From Schistocerca nitens (taxonomy: Eukaryota; Arthropoda; Insecta; Orthoptera; Acrididae): DNA of 64,000 nucleotides. The notes below the pieces were generated by a model. It saw nothing but the letters and a program-made list of their open reading frames with translations. It searched no databases and was not told the DNA's origin. The stretch is taken from assembly GCF_023898315.1 (NCBI RefSeq), contig NC_064621.1, forward strand, positions 18,536,501 to 18,600,500. Reading direction: 5' to 3'. Both the position numbers and the translations under genes were made by a program. Of the stretch, positions 32,581 through 44,935 are shown piece after piece; within the stretch, counting starts at the first letter, position 1; every line of letters begins with the position of its first letter.

Positions 32581-34182
32581 CGGATTATATTTCTAGTTGC
32601 TATTACAGCTTATAGCGCGTCAACAATGTTGGAAATATGAAATTTGCATTCTGAATGTGAGTCTCCACTCAACACACACAATAGACAGTCATTTCACAGA
32701 GTGTTTATACACGAGAGCTACTTGGAGGCGCCGCAGTAGCGACATTCCAGAGAAACTGTGAGAGTTTCGTGGCATTGCCTTCGACTCTGGCTGTACGTCG
32801 TTCAACAGATCCAATTGCAGAACATTCGAATTCTTGAACAGGGCAGATTTTCTAAACTAAGTTCAAAACTGACGTCCAGTCAGTGACATTTATACACTCG
32901 GCCCTAATAGTACGGGATTTATTCCATTTTCAGGACGCAAGTATGTCACCACACCAAGCTTATGTACAGCTATTTTGTTTCCATGAACGCCTTCCCTTTT
33001 TACATTCATTCAAATAACGAGGCCAATATTGTGTAGAGTGCATTAAATGCACATCTGTAAAAAAAAAATATTCTTTGAAATCTAGCATATGACAGTACGC
33101 ACATATGGTAAAAACCTGGGATCTAGTTACAACGCGCACTTAAGAAGGTGGCTTAATTTATCGTCTGTCGAAAATTTTAACACAGGTTTAATAACGCACT
33201 CTGCTGATTAAGGGTTATCTTGGCAGCAGACGGCCACAATTCGTTCTCTTCGGAACAATGTTTCTGAAACATTTCTATTGACTGTATTCATAAATTGGCA
33301 ACCTAGACGAATCGAGGTTCCTGAAAGAAAAATAGAGTTTCTATAAACTTGACTGCTTAAGTCCAAAAACGAATTTATATTTTTCTCAAAACCTTTAAAG
33401 TAATCGAAGGACTCAGATACTCCAAGTGTAAAATCAAGATGATAATTGTGGGATCATTCGCTGTAGACAACTAAGCATAATTTTCTGATTTACTTCTACT
33501 CAGACCATCTGGTCGTCGAAAAATGCAGTCACCATATTGACGAGTCGTTGTTTCGTTATGCCTCTAGTATCAGGAATGTTTGTTCAGGGTATGTTCTGTA
33601 TTTCTACCGTATTCATACAGACCAAGACAAGGATGTGTTGCCTTTCTTAGTTGGTACACCTATTTCGTCTTAATACTGAAACGTTGTAGAATTGTTCAGA
33701 AGAAAAAAAATGAGTACAATCTTAAATCTCTTGTTGAGGCACCGTTCCCATGCAATATCTGAAAAAGGTATTCATCTGTACGTATGAACAAATAATTAGG
33801 TATATTGGTTGGTTTATCTAGTTCTGACTCGCTCCAAACTTTAAGAAACGGCGTTTTTTTTCCTCTCTTTAGTCATTATCCGTCGTAAGAGTACTTCCTT
33901 TTCCTCCACATATGGTCGAAATAGTTTTGATTACCCTTAGTTCCAGATCTGTATCGACGCACACTTATGACACGACCAGTTTTGTTACAAAGAATACCGT
34001 CAGGTTATGTTACCAACAATCTTCGTAAGATACCCCAGCAGAGTTGTGCCAGTACCGCTCCTTAAGAGGTCTACTTATTTTTGGTAACTTTAAAGGCAAA
34101 TCTTAAAGCACGACGATCATTTTTTTCTCTCCATCGATCGCATGAAAGAAACACTGCAAACAGTGAATGCAAATAACATGGC

Positions 34183-34184
<2 letters not shown>
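32581..34184. other. unassigned sequence
   Basis: No gene or repeat family recognised in this mostly AT-rich stretch. Confidence 0.45.

Positions 34185-34237
<53 letters not shown>
34185..34237. repeat. (GT)n microsatellite
   Basis: About 26 uninterrupted GT units. Frames through it give only C/V or H/T repeats. Confidence 0.95.
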
Positions 34238-34599
34238 ACTGTCCAGTGTACACAGTTTGGCACGTTATTCGCAGTCACTGTTCGCCGTGATTCTGCCAGG
34301 CGATCGACGGAGGGAATGTATGATAGTCGCGTTTCAGAATTTCCCTGTAAAGTTACGAAAGATAGCTGACACTGTGACAACTCTGTGAGAATCTATTCTG
34401 AAGACTGTTGGCAGCATAACCTGATGATGCTCCTTCGATCGTTTGTGATATAATAAATGAACAATGACAGAAGAAACTACAATACCAAAAATCAATGGAA
34501 TAAATGAAATTTCGGGAATACATTTTTTCTAGGTAACAACTTTAAGTGATTAACTTATGCAAGATCACAGGTTCATGTAAGCGCAAGATACGCCATTGC

Positions 34600-35660
34600 A
34601 AATTCGAACTGCTGGTACATTAATAACCGGTGTAACACCCACAATGTTGAATGGAAGCAGGCGAACGTGCATGCATTATGTTGTACAGGGGCCAGATGCC
34701 AGTCTGTGGGATGGAGTTTCGTGTCTGTTTTACTTGGTCGGTCAATACAAAGACGATTAATGCCGGCTGAAGTCGGCGTCCGGTGGTATCCCACGTGTGC
34801 TCGATTGGAGACAAATCTGATGATTGAGCAAGCCAAGGCAACATGTCGATACTCTGAAGAGCATGTTGGGTTACAACAGCGTTGTCCTGTCGGAAAACAC
34901 CCCCTGCAATGCTGTCACGAATGGCAGCACAACAGGTCGAATCACTACACTGACGCACAGCACACGTTTGCAGTCGAGATGCGTGGGATAACTACGAGAG
35001 TGATCCAACTTCATACGAAATCGCGCCCAAGACTACAACTCCAGCGTATCTAGCACGCAGACAAGTTGGTTGCACGCTCTCAACTGACCTCCTCCTAAGC
35101 AACGCACGGCCATGACTGGCTTCGAGGCAGAACCAACTTTCGTCAGAAAAACACAACAGACCTCCTCCCTGTCCTCCAGTGAGCTCTCGCGTGACGCCAC
35201 TCGAGTCGCCGAGGGCGGTGGTTTGGGATCAGTGGAACGTACGCTACCGGACGTCTGGCGCGGAGCTATCCTCGAAGTAGCCGGTTTGTAACAATTCGTT
35301 GTGTCTCTGTGGTGCCAACTGCTGCTCATATTGCTGCTGCAGACGCACCAGAGCCGTACACCGAACACGTTGGTCCTCCCTCTAGAGTCCAGGCAGTGCC
35401 GCGACGCCGTCCGGAGTCCGGTCTTGTTCTGGTGACCGCCGCTGCCAGCAGTCATCTACAGTTGCTACATTCCTGCCAAGCCTTTCTGCAATATCGCGGA
35501 AAGAACATCCAAATTCTCGTAGCTCAAGCAACCTCAGTACGGTCGCCTTGAAGGCATTCTTCACTAACCAACTCATGACGTCCAATCTCATAGGACGACC
35601 GTTACAGCGATTATTTAAAGCACAACTGATTTGCATCCTCACAGTGGCGCTTCTTTTTTT
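34600..35660 (-). mobile_element. Tc1-like element relic
   Basis: On the minus strand, 35,681-35,382 encodes the paired-like DNA-binding region (LRLLELREFGCSFRDIAERL, GRNVATVDDCWQRR). The middle is frameshifted. 34,958-34,620 gives VFRQDNAVVTQHALQ (second catalytic D retained) and SSDLSPIEHTWDTTGRRLQ (third D). The length is about that of a Tc1 transposase gene, but the frame is broken at several points and no intact terminal repeats were seen. Confidence 0.82.
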
Positions 35661-35690
35661 TTTTGGGTCAGTATACACCAATACAGCTGT

Positions 35691-37559
35691 GGTTCTTGTA
35701 ATATTAATATTACCATGTCAATCTATTTTCCCACAGCAGAGCAACTAATGAACTCCATGATACGTCAATCTATAGAACTAGGTCTTAACACTTAAACAGG
35801 CTTTCTACTAAATTGAGATTACCGCCGAAATACAACCGTGTTATCTATTATCGGGACACGATAAGAATCTTAAAATATAACCGCCGACTATTCGGTTAAG
35901 TGTCAGTCACACTACTTATTGGGCCGTAAAATTTGGGAGACTTCGCAATCAAAGAGTTTCTATGCGATGAAACGGTTGTGGATTTACCAGTTGTTAGTCT
36001 GTTACGTACTGTTTGTGTTAAAGCTCATAAGAATTCGTGATTTTGGAGAGCATCAGATTAGTTTAGGAAGGCACCCACCAACTAAAACTGGAACTAGAAC
36101 GACCTCATAGTTCGTTCTTTATCCCATTTGCTTGTTATGCATATCTTATCATATAAGCTATTCCAAGTTACTTCGAAAGAACTTTATAAACTCTCTGAAC
36201 ACTCCACAAAATGTAAGCATAGCTGTGGGTTCCAGACGTTTTTCCTGTGCACACTAAGAGTCAAGCAATATCTTTTCCAACACAACGAGAGGTAACTGTA
36301 ATTTTGTCAAAAAAGATTAATGAGTTCTCCGCAAATAGACTGTCACTAAAGCGCAGTACATTGTCTGCTTTACACTAAAGGACTAGTGCTAGACGGAGTA
36401 AAACTCAACAAATAAAACTGTGTTTTATACTTTTGGACATTCTCGTTGTTTTAATAACATGAACTACAAAGCGACACAGGACCACAAAGTTTCAGAACGT
36501 TGCCTTGTCTCGCCTATATTCCTAATATCCTGAGGCAACCGCGAAATGATCGGAAACGAAAACTTTTTCGTGGGCATTGGTGTATGTACCTCTTGTGAGC
36601 TGCCCATCATACTTCACAATACACGTTTTACGCTCTGAAACCTGTCAATCGTGAATCATGGTTCATAAATATCATACACTGTTTTATAAGTGAAACACAG
36701 TAAAAATAAAAGTTATCTTTACAATAACCTCTTCATAAAAAAATAAAGTTTCCATTAAGAAAACTAAAACCTTTACCCATGTGTTTGAAGGGTGTATCAC
36801 ACAAAATATTTTAAAACAGGTTAAATGTTGTCTTCTGATCCACAGAAATCTCAAATAGATACAATGGTTCCTTTCTGTAATTCATTCATTATACTCTATG
36901 ATAAATAGCCTTCAAGACTATGCCCAAAAGACTAATTTGTGTCCATAGAAGTACATGAAAGATCTAATTATAATATTCTGAAAGATATCATACATCGAAT
37001 TTTTAAGAAATTGACATGAATTTTTCTGACACGCCGTGAAAGATATCCGCTCTTCCTTCCTCATCACTGAAACTGCCAAAATTAACTACATTCTTATACT
37101 GCCTTTTTCTATGGTTACAATTTTTAGTGTCATTTTCATTCGAAATTCCGGTAGTTTCGTGTATTGTTCGATTTAATTTCCTTTTAATAATCTTTTCATA
37201 TGTGACAAGACTACGACACAGATTTCCAAGCAAATACAAGTTAACTAAAATAATGGCGAACTGTTGGACGTCATCCATAACGACCTCGTAGTCGACATAA
37301 TGTTATGTTTCAGCTCCCTACGGTTGTAACTATGTTCACTAATATTACATATAGAAAAACGATGAAGTCAGATCTTAATAAGATTACAAAGTTGTGCAAA
37401 TATTGACAGCTTGCTTTAACTGAGTAAAAATGAAGAACAGGGCACTAAGTAAAGCTGTTAAGCGTAGTATCCTATGACGATAGTATCAGTGGGTCATAAT
37501 TCGAATCAGTCAAGTCTTGTAAATACTTGTGTGTAACAGTTTGTAGGTATATGTAATGG
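35691..37559. other. unassigned AT-rich sequence
   Basis: No gene or repeat family recognised over 1.9 kb. Confidence 0.45.
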
Positions 37560-38140
37560 AACAATCACACATGCTCAGTCGCAGGCAAAGCAACTGACAG
37601 TCTGCGGTTCATTGGTAGAATATCGGGAAAATGCAATCAACCTACTAAGGAGATCGCTTACATAACACTCGACCGAACCATCCTAGAATATTACTCAAGT
37701 GTATGGGATCCGTACAAAATAGATCTAGGAGCAGATATTGAACATACACAAAGAAGAGCAGCACGCAGCAAGAATGGTGACAAGTTTGTTTCGTCCATTG
37801 TACAGCGTAACGTAGTTGCTCAAGAAACTTAACTGGCAGACACTTTAAGATGGACGCGACTTATCCCGCAAAAGCATATTTAAAAATTTTCAAGAACCAT
37901 CTTTAAGTGCATATTCCAGTAATATACTGTTAACCCTTACGTACTCTTATCTTACATATCGCGAAGAGGAAATTAGACTAGTATGTAGTGTGTACCGGGG
38001 CTTTTGAGCAATCATTCTTGCCGCACTCCATACGTGAACGGAATGAAATGGAAAGAAGCCTTAATAGCTGGTAGAATGGGAAATGCAGTTCGTCATGCAC
38101 TGCACACTGGTTTGCAGATTACAACTGAAGATAACACTGC
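37560..38140 (+). mobile_element. CR1/Jockey-like LINE 3' end, degraded
   Basis: Plus-strand frames give remnants of the C-terminal region common to CR1/Jockey-type reverse transcriptases: LRFIGRISGKCNQPTKEIAY, ILEYYSSVWDPY, RAARSKNGDKFV and HSIRERNEME. Numerous frame changes occur. The 3' non-coding end (TGGTTTGCAGATTACAACTG) is recognisable to about 38,130. Confidence 0.72.
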
Positions 38141-38439
38141 TGCCCAAGTGCGAAACTTTTTTTTTTTTAGTACATGTGGTTTTACAGAACAAATATCCAT
38201 CGTGACCTCATGGCTAATTGCGGAGTTGCCACTGGCTGCATTTCATCATCTATTCCCTGTATATCTAACACAGACGAGTGTTAAAAGAGCAACAGTGAAA
38301 CCTCTGGGGAGCTTTTATTTTTACCAGTTTGAACGAAACATTAAGTTAAATATTCGGCCAGTTTGCAATATGCCGGGGGTTACCAGTCCCAATGAAACGT
38401 AAAGAAACTTCGCGAGCACAAGAAGGTTTATGGTTCCTT

Positions 38440-40159
38440 AGTTCTAGAACGGAGACCTTTGGAGATAAGAGAACCACTTGTATGAACATCAAGGGCTCAG
38501 ATGGAAACCCAGTTCTAAGCAAAGAAGGGAAAGCAGAAAGGTGGAAGGAGTATATAGAGGGTCTATACAAGGGCGATGTACTTGAGGACAATATTATGGA
38601 AATGGAAGAGGATGTAGATCAAGATGAAATGGGAGATACGATACTGCGTGAAGACTTTGACAGAGCACTGAAAGACCTCAGTCAAAACAAGGCCCCCGGA
38701 GTAGACAACATTCCATTGGAACTACTGACGGCCTTGGGAGAGCCAGTCCTGACAAAACTCTACCATCTGGTGAGCAAGATGTATGAAACAGGACAAATAC
38801 CCTCAGACTTCAAGAAGAATATAATAATTCCAATCCCAAAGAAAGCAGGTGTTGACAGATGTGAGAATTTCCGAACTATCAGTTTAATAAGCCACAGCTG
38901 CAATATACTAACACGAATTCTTTACAGACGAATGGAAGAATTAGTAGAAGCCGACCTCGGGGAAGATCAGTTTGGATTCCGTAGAAATACTGGAACACGT
39001 GAGGCAATACTGACCTTACGAATTATCTTAAAAGAAAGATTAAGGAAAGGCAAACCTACGTTTGTAGCATTTGCAGACTTAGAGAAAGCTTTTGACAATG
39101 TTGACTGGAATACTCTCTTTCAAATTCTAAAGGTGGCAGGGGTAAAATACACGGAGCGAAAGGCTATTTACAATTTGTACAGAAACCAGATGGCAGTTAT
39201 AAGAGTCGAGGGACATTAAAGGGGAGCAGTGGTTGGGAAGGGAGTGAGACAGGGTTGTAGTCTCTCCCCGATGTTATTCAATCTGTATATTGAGCAAGCA
39301 GTAAACGAAACAAAAGAAAAATTCGGAGTAGGTATTAAAATCCATGGAGAAGAAATAAAAACTTTGAGGTTCGCCGATGACATTGTAATTCTGTCAGAGA
39401 CAGCAAAGGACTTGGAAGAGCAGTTGAACGGAATGGATGGTGTCTTGAAGGGAGGATATAAGATGAACATCAACAAAAGCAAAACTAGGATAATGGAATG
39501 TAGTCGAATTAAGTCGGGTGATGTTGAGGGTATTAGATTAGGAAATGAGACACTTAAAGTAGTAAAGGAGTTTTGCTATTTGGGGAGCAAAATAACGATG
39601 GTCGAAGTAGAGAGGATATAAAATGTAGACTGGCAGTGGCAAGGAAAGCGTTTCTGAAGAAGAGGAATTTGTTAACATCGAGTATAGATTTAAGTGTCAG
39701 GAAGTCATTTCTGAAAGTATTTGTATGGAGTGTAGGCATGTATGGAAGTGAAACATGGACGGTAAATAGTTTGGACAAGAAGAGAATAGAAGCTTTCGAA
39801 ATGTGGTGCTACAGAAGAATGCTGAAGATAAGATGGGTAGATCTCATAACTAATGAGGAGGTACTGAATAGGATTGTGGAGAAGAGGAGTTTGTGGCACA
39901 ACTTGACCAGAAGAAGGGATCGGTTGGTAGGACATGTTCTGAGGCATCAAGGGATCACCAATTTAGTATTGGAGGGCAGCGTGGAGGGTAAAAATCGCAG
40001 GGGGAGACCAAGAGATGAATACACTAAGCAGATTCAGAAGGATGTAGGTTGCAGTAGGTACTGGAAGATGAAGAAGCTTGCACAGGATAGAGTAGCATGG
40101 AGAGCTGCATCAAACCAGTCTCAGGACTGAAGACCACAACAACAACAAGTTCTAGAACG
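38440..40159 (+). mobile_element. RTE-type LINE, 5'-truncated copy 2
   Basis: An exact 12-bp duplication AGTTCTAGAACG (38440-38451 and 40148-40159) bounds the 1.7-kb element at 38452-40147. The 3' end is CAGGACTGAAGACC plus (ACAACA)n. It is the same family as the copy at 23.5-25.3 kb, in the opposite orientation, with long stretches identical by eye. It is truncated about 160 bp shorter at the 5' end. Confidence 0.95.
38452..40130 (+). pseudogene. RTE reverse transcriptase, broken (copy 2)
   Basis: The frame from 38,452 carries NKAPGVDNIPLELL, YHLVSKMYETGQIPSDFKK, ADLEKAFDNVDW and then a stop at 39,217 (CATTAA where copy 1 has CATGAA). It resumes with GVRQGCSLSPMLFN and LRFADDIVILS. A 4-bp deletion near 39,596 relative to copy 1 shifts the frame, and the C-terminus (VWSVGMYGSETWTVN, MWCYRRMLKIRW, DRVAWRAASNQSQD) follows to 40,130. 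Only these two lesions separate it from an open C-terminal frame, so it is younger than or as young as copy 1. It has no endonuclease. Confidence 0.93.
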
Positions 40160-41476
40160 ATGGAATAATTTCCAGTAATATCACATCAACTTTTATAGGC
40201 CTGCCGCTAACTTCAGTACACCTTCCTACGTATCAGTATTTTACTTGCCTTGATAAATTTAAGCGTTGCATAAAAATGAGCAAGAAAACAATTTGGCGAT
40301 CGAGTCGAAGCTTTTGTATAATACTAACCAGTTAGGAGTGCTGAACAGTCTCACATTCTGTCGACTGCCTCACAAAGCTTCTCACTAACAATCAGCGGTC
40401 ACGTAAAAAGGCGTAATATTGGTAATAAAAAGTATTCGCGCCACTTCTGCCCTCCACCGAATAAATCAGGAGATGATTGGTAATAAAAATCGTTAAAAAT
40501 TGAAGCTGAAACCATTTCTACTCGTCAACTTCTATTCCTCAGTAATATTTCTGAATTTGTGTTTTTCTTTGTAATCACAATTCTAATTTAAACCATAATG
40601 TGACTATAAAAATGAGATACAATTCACTCGTGAAGATGGCAAGATTGCAGCTACGTGCAATACGGATACAAAGAATCCTTTGTTAAATGACTGACAGCTT
40701 TCACGAGATAATAACGTGTCCTGCTGAACAGCTGCGTAATAAACGTTGTGGTGGCCTGGATAGTGCAGTTTCGCATCGCCAACAACTTTGAGCGTCGCTG
40801 TGAGTCCGCTGTCAGTGTCACGGTGAGGTGGCGATGACGTCACGTATGTGAGAGGCAGCGGTGCACAGTGAATGCAGTCCATAGGGGGTATTGTTGGAGC
40901 TATGAGTTTTCTAGTTAGTTTTTTAGTTAGTTATATGTTCCATAGATTATTTGATCGCCTCTTATCGGAATGATATGCAACGAGTCCGTTTACTTAAAAA
41001 GTATGTTTTTTACATGTTACCAGTTTTTACATAAAAGTTCGTCCATGGAATAGAAGTTTTCTAGGCTATATGATTTAAGATTAGCTTTAAAACCTGCTTT
41101 GCTACCTGTCAGACATTTTATGCTACCCGAAAAATAATCGAAAAATTTATACCCACCTAATGAACTGCTTTATGAGCTACAGACAGATTCAATAATCGGT
41201 AATACATGTCATTTTTTTCCTCTAATGTAGTAGGTGACGACATCACAACTCTTCTCCACTTGTGATGGATTACTTGTGACGAATTTCATCAGCGAATGTG
41301 TGTACTGTGATAGTAATGTTAAAATTGCTTACACCTAGACAAGTACATGACGATCACGAGTTAACACCACATACTCTTGATGCTCGCTTTTGTGCAATCA
41401 ATACTTTCTTTGTAAGTGATGAGTTATCCCAGAAGATTACTCCGTAAGATGTTTCTGAGTTGAAATACGCAAACTT
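40160..41476. other. unassigned sequence
   Basis: No gene recognised. A CRE-like octamer TGACGTCA occurs at 40835-40842, in a slightly GC-richer stretch (40,740-40,880). Confidence 0.4.
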
Positions 41477-42320
41477 TACGAGGGTTGGAACTTCAATAGT
41501 AGCAACTATTTATTTAAAGCTCGTACAAAATAGATACGGGTTTTACTGACCTTGAAAGTAGTCACCAGCATTGTGTATAAACCGTTGCGAGCGATGTGGA
41601 AGTCGTAGGATACTCTTAGCAGTGCCAGTTGTGTTGACAGTTCGAGCGGCGCCGTCTATTACCCGACGAATTTGTAGCAGCTCTGTAGCGAATGCCGTGA
41701 AGTGTTTCCTTCAGTTTAGAAATCGAGAGGAACTTACGAGGGCTTAGTCAAGGGAGTGCAGTAGGTGGTATATCACTTAGCAGCCCCATCAGTCAAATCA
41801 GTAACAGCTTGCACTGTACGTGCTTGAGCATTGTCCTGCAAAATGATGGTCGGGTCCTGCAGAAAGTGTCATCACTTCTGTCTCTAAGCTGTTCGTTTTT
41901 GGAACACAACCTACGACCTGCTTAGAAGTGATGACACTTTCTGCAGGACCTGACCATCATTTTGCAGGACAATGCTCAAGCACGTACAGTGCAAGCTGTT
42001 ACTGATTTGTTTAACTGATGGGGCTGCTAAGTGCTATACCACCTAATGCACTCCCCCGACTGAAGCCCTCGTAAGTTCAACTCGATTTCTAAACTGAAGG
42101 AAACTTCACGGCATTCGCTTCAGAATTGCTACAAATTCGTCATACCAACTGTCAACACAACTGGCACTGCTAAGATTATCCTACGACTTCCACATCGCTG
42201 GCAAAGCGTTACATACAATGCTGGTGACTACTTTGAAGGCCAATAAAAGTGTGAAACACGTATCTGCTTTGTACGAGCTGTAAATAAATAGTTACCACTA
42301 CTGAAGTTCCAACCCTCTTA
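41477..42320. mobile_element. palindromic (foldback) mariner derivative
   Basis: The left arm 41478-41879 and right arm 41924-42319 are reverse complements with roughly 90% identity by eye, around a 44-nt loop. Each arm is the 3' half of a mariner: the right arm reads IILQDNAQARTVQAVTDLF (second catalytic D) and ends NAGDYFE-like sequence, and both outer ends carry the mariner terminus CGAGGGTTGGAAC or its complement, bounded by TA. Two indels between the arms (TTTAA extra on the right at 42,010; TAATAGACGGCGCC only on the left) show post-duplication divergence. No 5' transposase half remains. Confidence 0.88.
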
Positions 42321-42390
42321 CCAGGAGGTTGATTCGTTTGGTTTCAAGACCAGCACTTATACGAAGAGGAAAAGTAGCTAAACATCACTG

Positions 42391-42611
42391 TTTGAGCAGC
42401 TCGCCGACCGGTGTGGCCGAGCGGTTCTAGGCGCTTCAGTCTGGAACCGCGCGACCGCTGCGGTCGCAGGTTCGAATCCTGCCTCGGGCATGGATGTGTG
42501 TGATGTCCTTAGGTTAGGTAGGTTTAAGTAGTTCTAAGTTCTAGGGGACTGATGACCTCAGATGTTAAGTCCCATAGTGCTCAGAGCCATTTGAACCATT
42601 TTGAACAGCTC
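42391..42611 (+). mobile_element. SINE-A copy 10 (close to consensus)
   Basis: A full-length SINE-A at 42403-42599 with flanks TTTGAGCAGCTC (42391-42402) and TTTGAACAGCTC (42600-42611), one mismatch. It has box A GTGGCCGAGCGG, box B GGTTCGAATCC, and the complete tail CATAGTGCTCAGAGCC. Used here as the family reference. Confidence 0.95.
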
Positions 42612-42922
42612 AATAATATGTTTCTTCCAGTTCAAAGTTTCATCAGTATGTCAACCCAAAAATTTAGAGCAGTCTATCCTGTTTATTGATTCCTGTTCCT
42701 GTGCTATATCATTTGTTGGTATGACTATTAGTAGTACAGAACTGAAAACAGTGTGTTTTCTTAAAATTTAGAGTGAGTACATTTTTAGCAAACCGCTTTG
42801 AAAACCATCGTTAACAATTTGCTTTGTCGCTCCTCTGTAACGGGATTGATTATGACGGTGTTCTATCATCCGAAAAAATTACCAAGTCTGCTTTATGACT
42901 GTGAAGTGGGAAGTCATTCGCA
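42612..42922. other. unassigned sequence
   Basis: No gene or repeat recognised. Confidence 0.4.
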
Positions 42923-43892
42923 TATACAAGGTGTTAAAAAAAGTATTTCATATTATGAGAGGTGGTGGTTTGCACCAAAATCAGAAAAAATGTACAGTAA
43001 ACATGGTCTCTGAAGTGCACGACCTGCAGAATGCAGGAAACGTGAGTAAATGAATGAGAACTCATTCTGGTACTGTGAAACACAAGAGCTTCTAAGGTAA
43101 TGAGTTTGTTGTTACATAGTACCTGCAGTTGTGAACCATCGCTACAGGAGGAGCTCAATATGCTGTCCATTCACAGTGAGGCACTGTTCTGTCCGACGTC
43201 TTGGAGGATGACACACACCCGAGAACTCCACGTTAGCCACGGATGTGCTGGTAGGCGCTGGTGACGTTTTCCTGTAGTGCTTGTACATCATTAATGGCGG
43301 ATCGCATACACCAAAGATTGTGTCACCCACAATCAAAAATTCAAAGACGATCGAGGGAGCGAACTGACCAACTTACTGGCCTTGCTGACGAATCTGTTGC
43401 CCATTACGTGTCTGCGTGATGCAGTCTCTGACGTTTCGGAAAAAACGGGCTGGCACTCCGTCATTCATGAACCACGTTTCCAGTCGTCGTTGGAATGGTA
43501 CCTGCTCTAGCAGGGCGTCCAAGTCGTTTGACAGAAATTGAAGACATATTGCACCAGTCAACCTGTTTGATGATCTACTGCCAGTTATGTATGTGCTGCA
43601 CTTACTCAAAACGGCGAATACGGTTTACAGTAACAAGACTAACAGATGATTACTACATGCTGGATCCATGGATAATAAAGGGATATGTCCTCACTTGTTT
43701 ACTGCATCCCGTAGCTCGTCAGTAATAGCAAAGAGTTTGCAGTAGAAGTGCTTCACTGTAGCAAAGAGGAACAAGTGCTCATAGCGCTTGAAGTATGCAT
43801 TTTGGAACCCTTATTTACTAGACATATTTACCTTGTTTTTTCCACACTTCTTCCTCTCAAAATATGGAAAACTTTTTTAAACACCCAGTATA
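42923..43892 (-). mobile_element. mariner element with both termini, deleted
   Basis: TATACAAGGTGTTAAAAAAA at 42923 faces its complement ending at 43892 (GTTTAAAAAAGT), with similarity for about 40 bp inward (TTTCATATT.TGAGAGG). The interior on the minus strand reads TGAICLQFLSNDLDALLEQV, LETWFMNDGVPARFF (second catalytic D) and a decayed C-terminus. At 0.97 kb it lacks the N-terminal part of the transposase and the third catalytic region is frameshifted. It is flanked by TA. Confidence 0.85.
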
Positions 43893-44158
43893 AAGTATAG
43901 AAGGGGTTCTGAGACCGTACCTATTGGGACTACCGCGTGACTGATTTACATACGTAAATCATAAAAGAAATAACAGTGGCGTTCATATTTAGAGCCATGA
44001 ACGTCCTTCCGGTGTTCAACACGAATTTGGTCATTTTTTATGTATCATTTCCCACTGGACCTCCTAAATAAATACAATTTATTACTTTTATTTGATCAGG
44101 TACCACAGTTACAAAAAATTTGTGAAATGAGAATATCTTCCGCCTAATTATTTATTTT

Positions 44159-44383
44159 CCTCTATTTGTCAAAATGGTTCATATGGCTCTGAGCACTATG
44201 GAACTTAACATCTTAGGTCATCAGTCCCCTAGAACTTAGAACTACTTAAACCTAACTCACCTAAGCACATCACACACATCCATGCCCGAGGCAGGATTCG
44301 AACCTGCGACCGCAGCAGTCACGCGGTTCCAGACTGAAGTGCCTAGATCCGCACGGCCACCGCGGCCGGCCTCTATTTGTCAA
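44159..44383 (-). mobile_element. SINE-A copy 11
   Basis: Minus-strand SINE-A at 44173-44369 with a 14-bp duplication CCTCTATTTGTCAA (44159-44172 and 44370-44383). Near-consensus body, a few head substitutions. Confidence 0.94.
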
Positions 44384-44429
44384 TTTTGGCTCTCATGCCG
44401 TTCTCAGGCGGTACTTTTCATTTTTATCA

Positions 44430-44935
44430 AACATGAAATGTTGTGGGCAAGATGAACCAATTCGCAGAACACTTAAAGGCTGCAACAAGTCTACTAAAGA
44501 AATTGCCTACTGTAGTCTTCTTGAGTATTGCTGCGCAACGTGGAATCCTTTCCAAACAAGACTGACGGACGACATCGAAAAAGTTCCAAAAAAGGCAGCT
44601 CTCTTCTTATTATCACGAGGTAGGTAAGTGTGTGATGAATGTGAAAAGAGAGTCGGGCTTGCAATTATTAAAAGGTGTCGTTTTTCACTTTGTGTCACCA
44701 ACTATCTCCTTCGAGTTCCATCATTTTTTTTTATTCCCACTTACAAGGGAAGAAGCGACCATAGTGACAAAATAAACGAAATGAGAGCTCGCACGGAAAA
44801 ATTTAGGTTTTTAGTTTTTCCTCTTACTATTCGTGAGCGGAATGATAGAAAGACAATCTGTAAGTGGTTCTACGCACCCTCTACCAAATACTTAACAGTG
44901 AGTTGCAGAGTAATTAAATATATGTAGAGCTAGAC
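44430..44935 (+). mobile_element. CR1/Jockey-like LINE C-terminal fragment
   Basis: Two frames, 44,433-44,627 and 44,628-44,927, give KSTKEIAYCSLLEYCCATW, FQTRLTDDIEKVPKKAA, then RARTEKFRFLVFPLTIRERN and WFYAPSTKYL, the C-terminus of a CR1/Jockey-type reverse transcriptase. It is related to the fragment at 37.6-38.1 kb but less decayed. No 5' part is present. Confidence 0.78.

Noticed and set aside
34142..34388. Cys/Val- and His/Thr-repeat proteins
   Set aside because: They are translations of the (GT)n microsatellite.
38004..38402. A 132-residue host protein
   Set aside because: Its first third overlaps the decayed CR1-like LINE 3' end and the remainder shows no domain.
42403..42480. tRNA gene (tRNA-like fold with box A and box B)
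   Set aside because: The same head occurs in all SINE-A copies, continues into the SINE body and is flanked by target duplications; it is a SINE head, not a functional tRNA.
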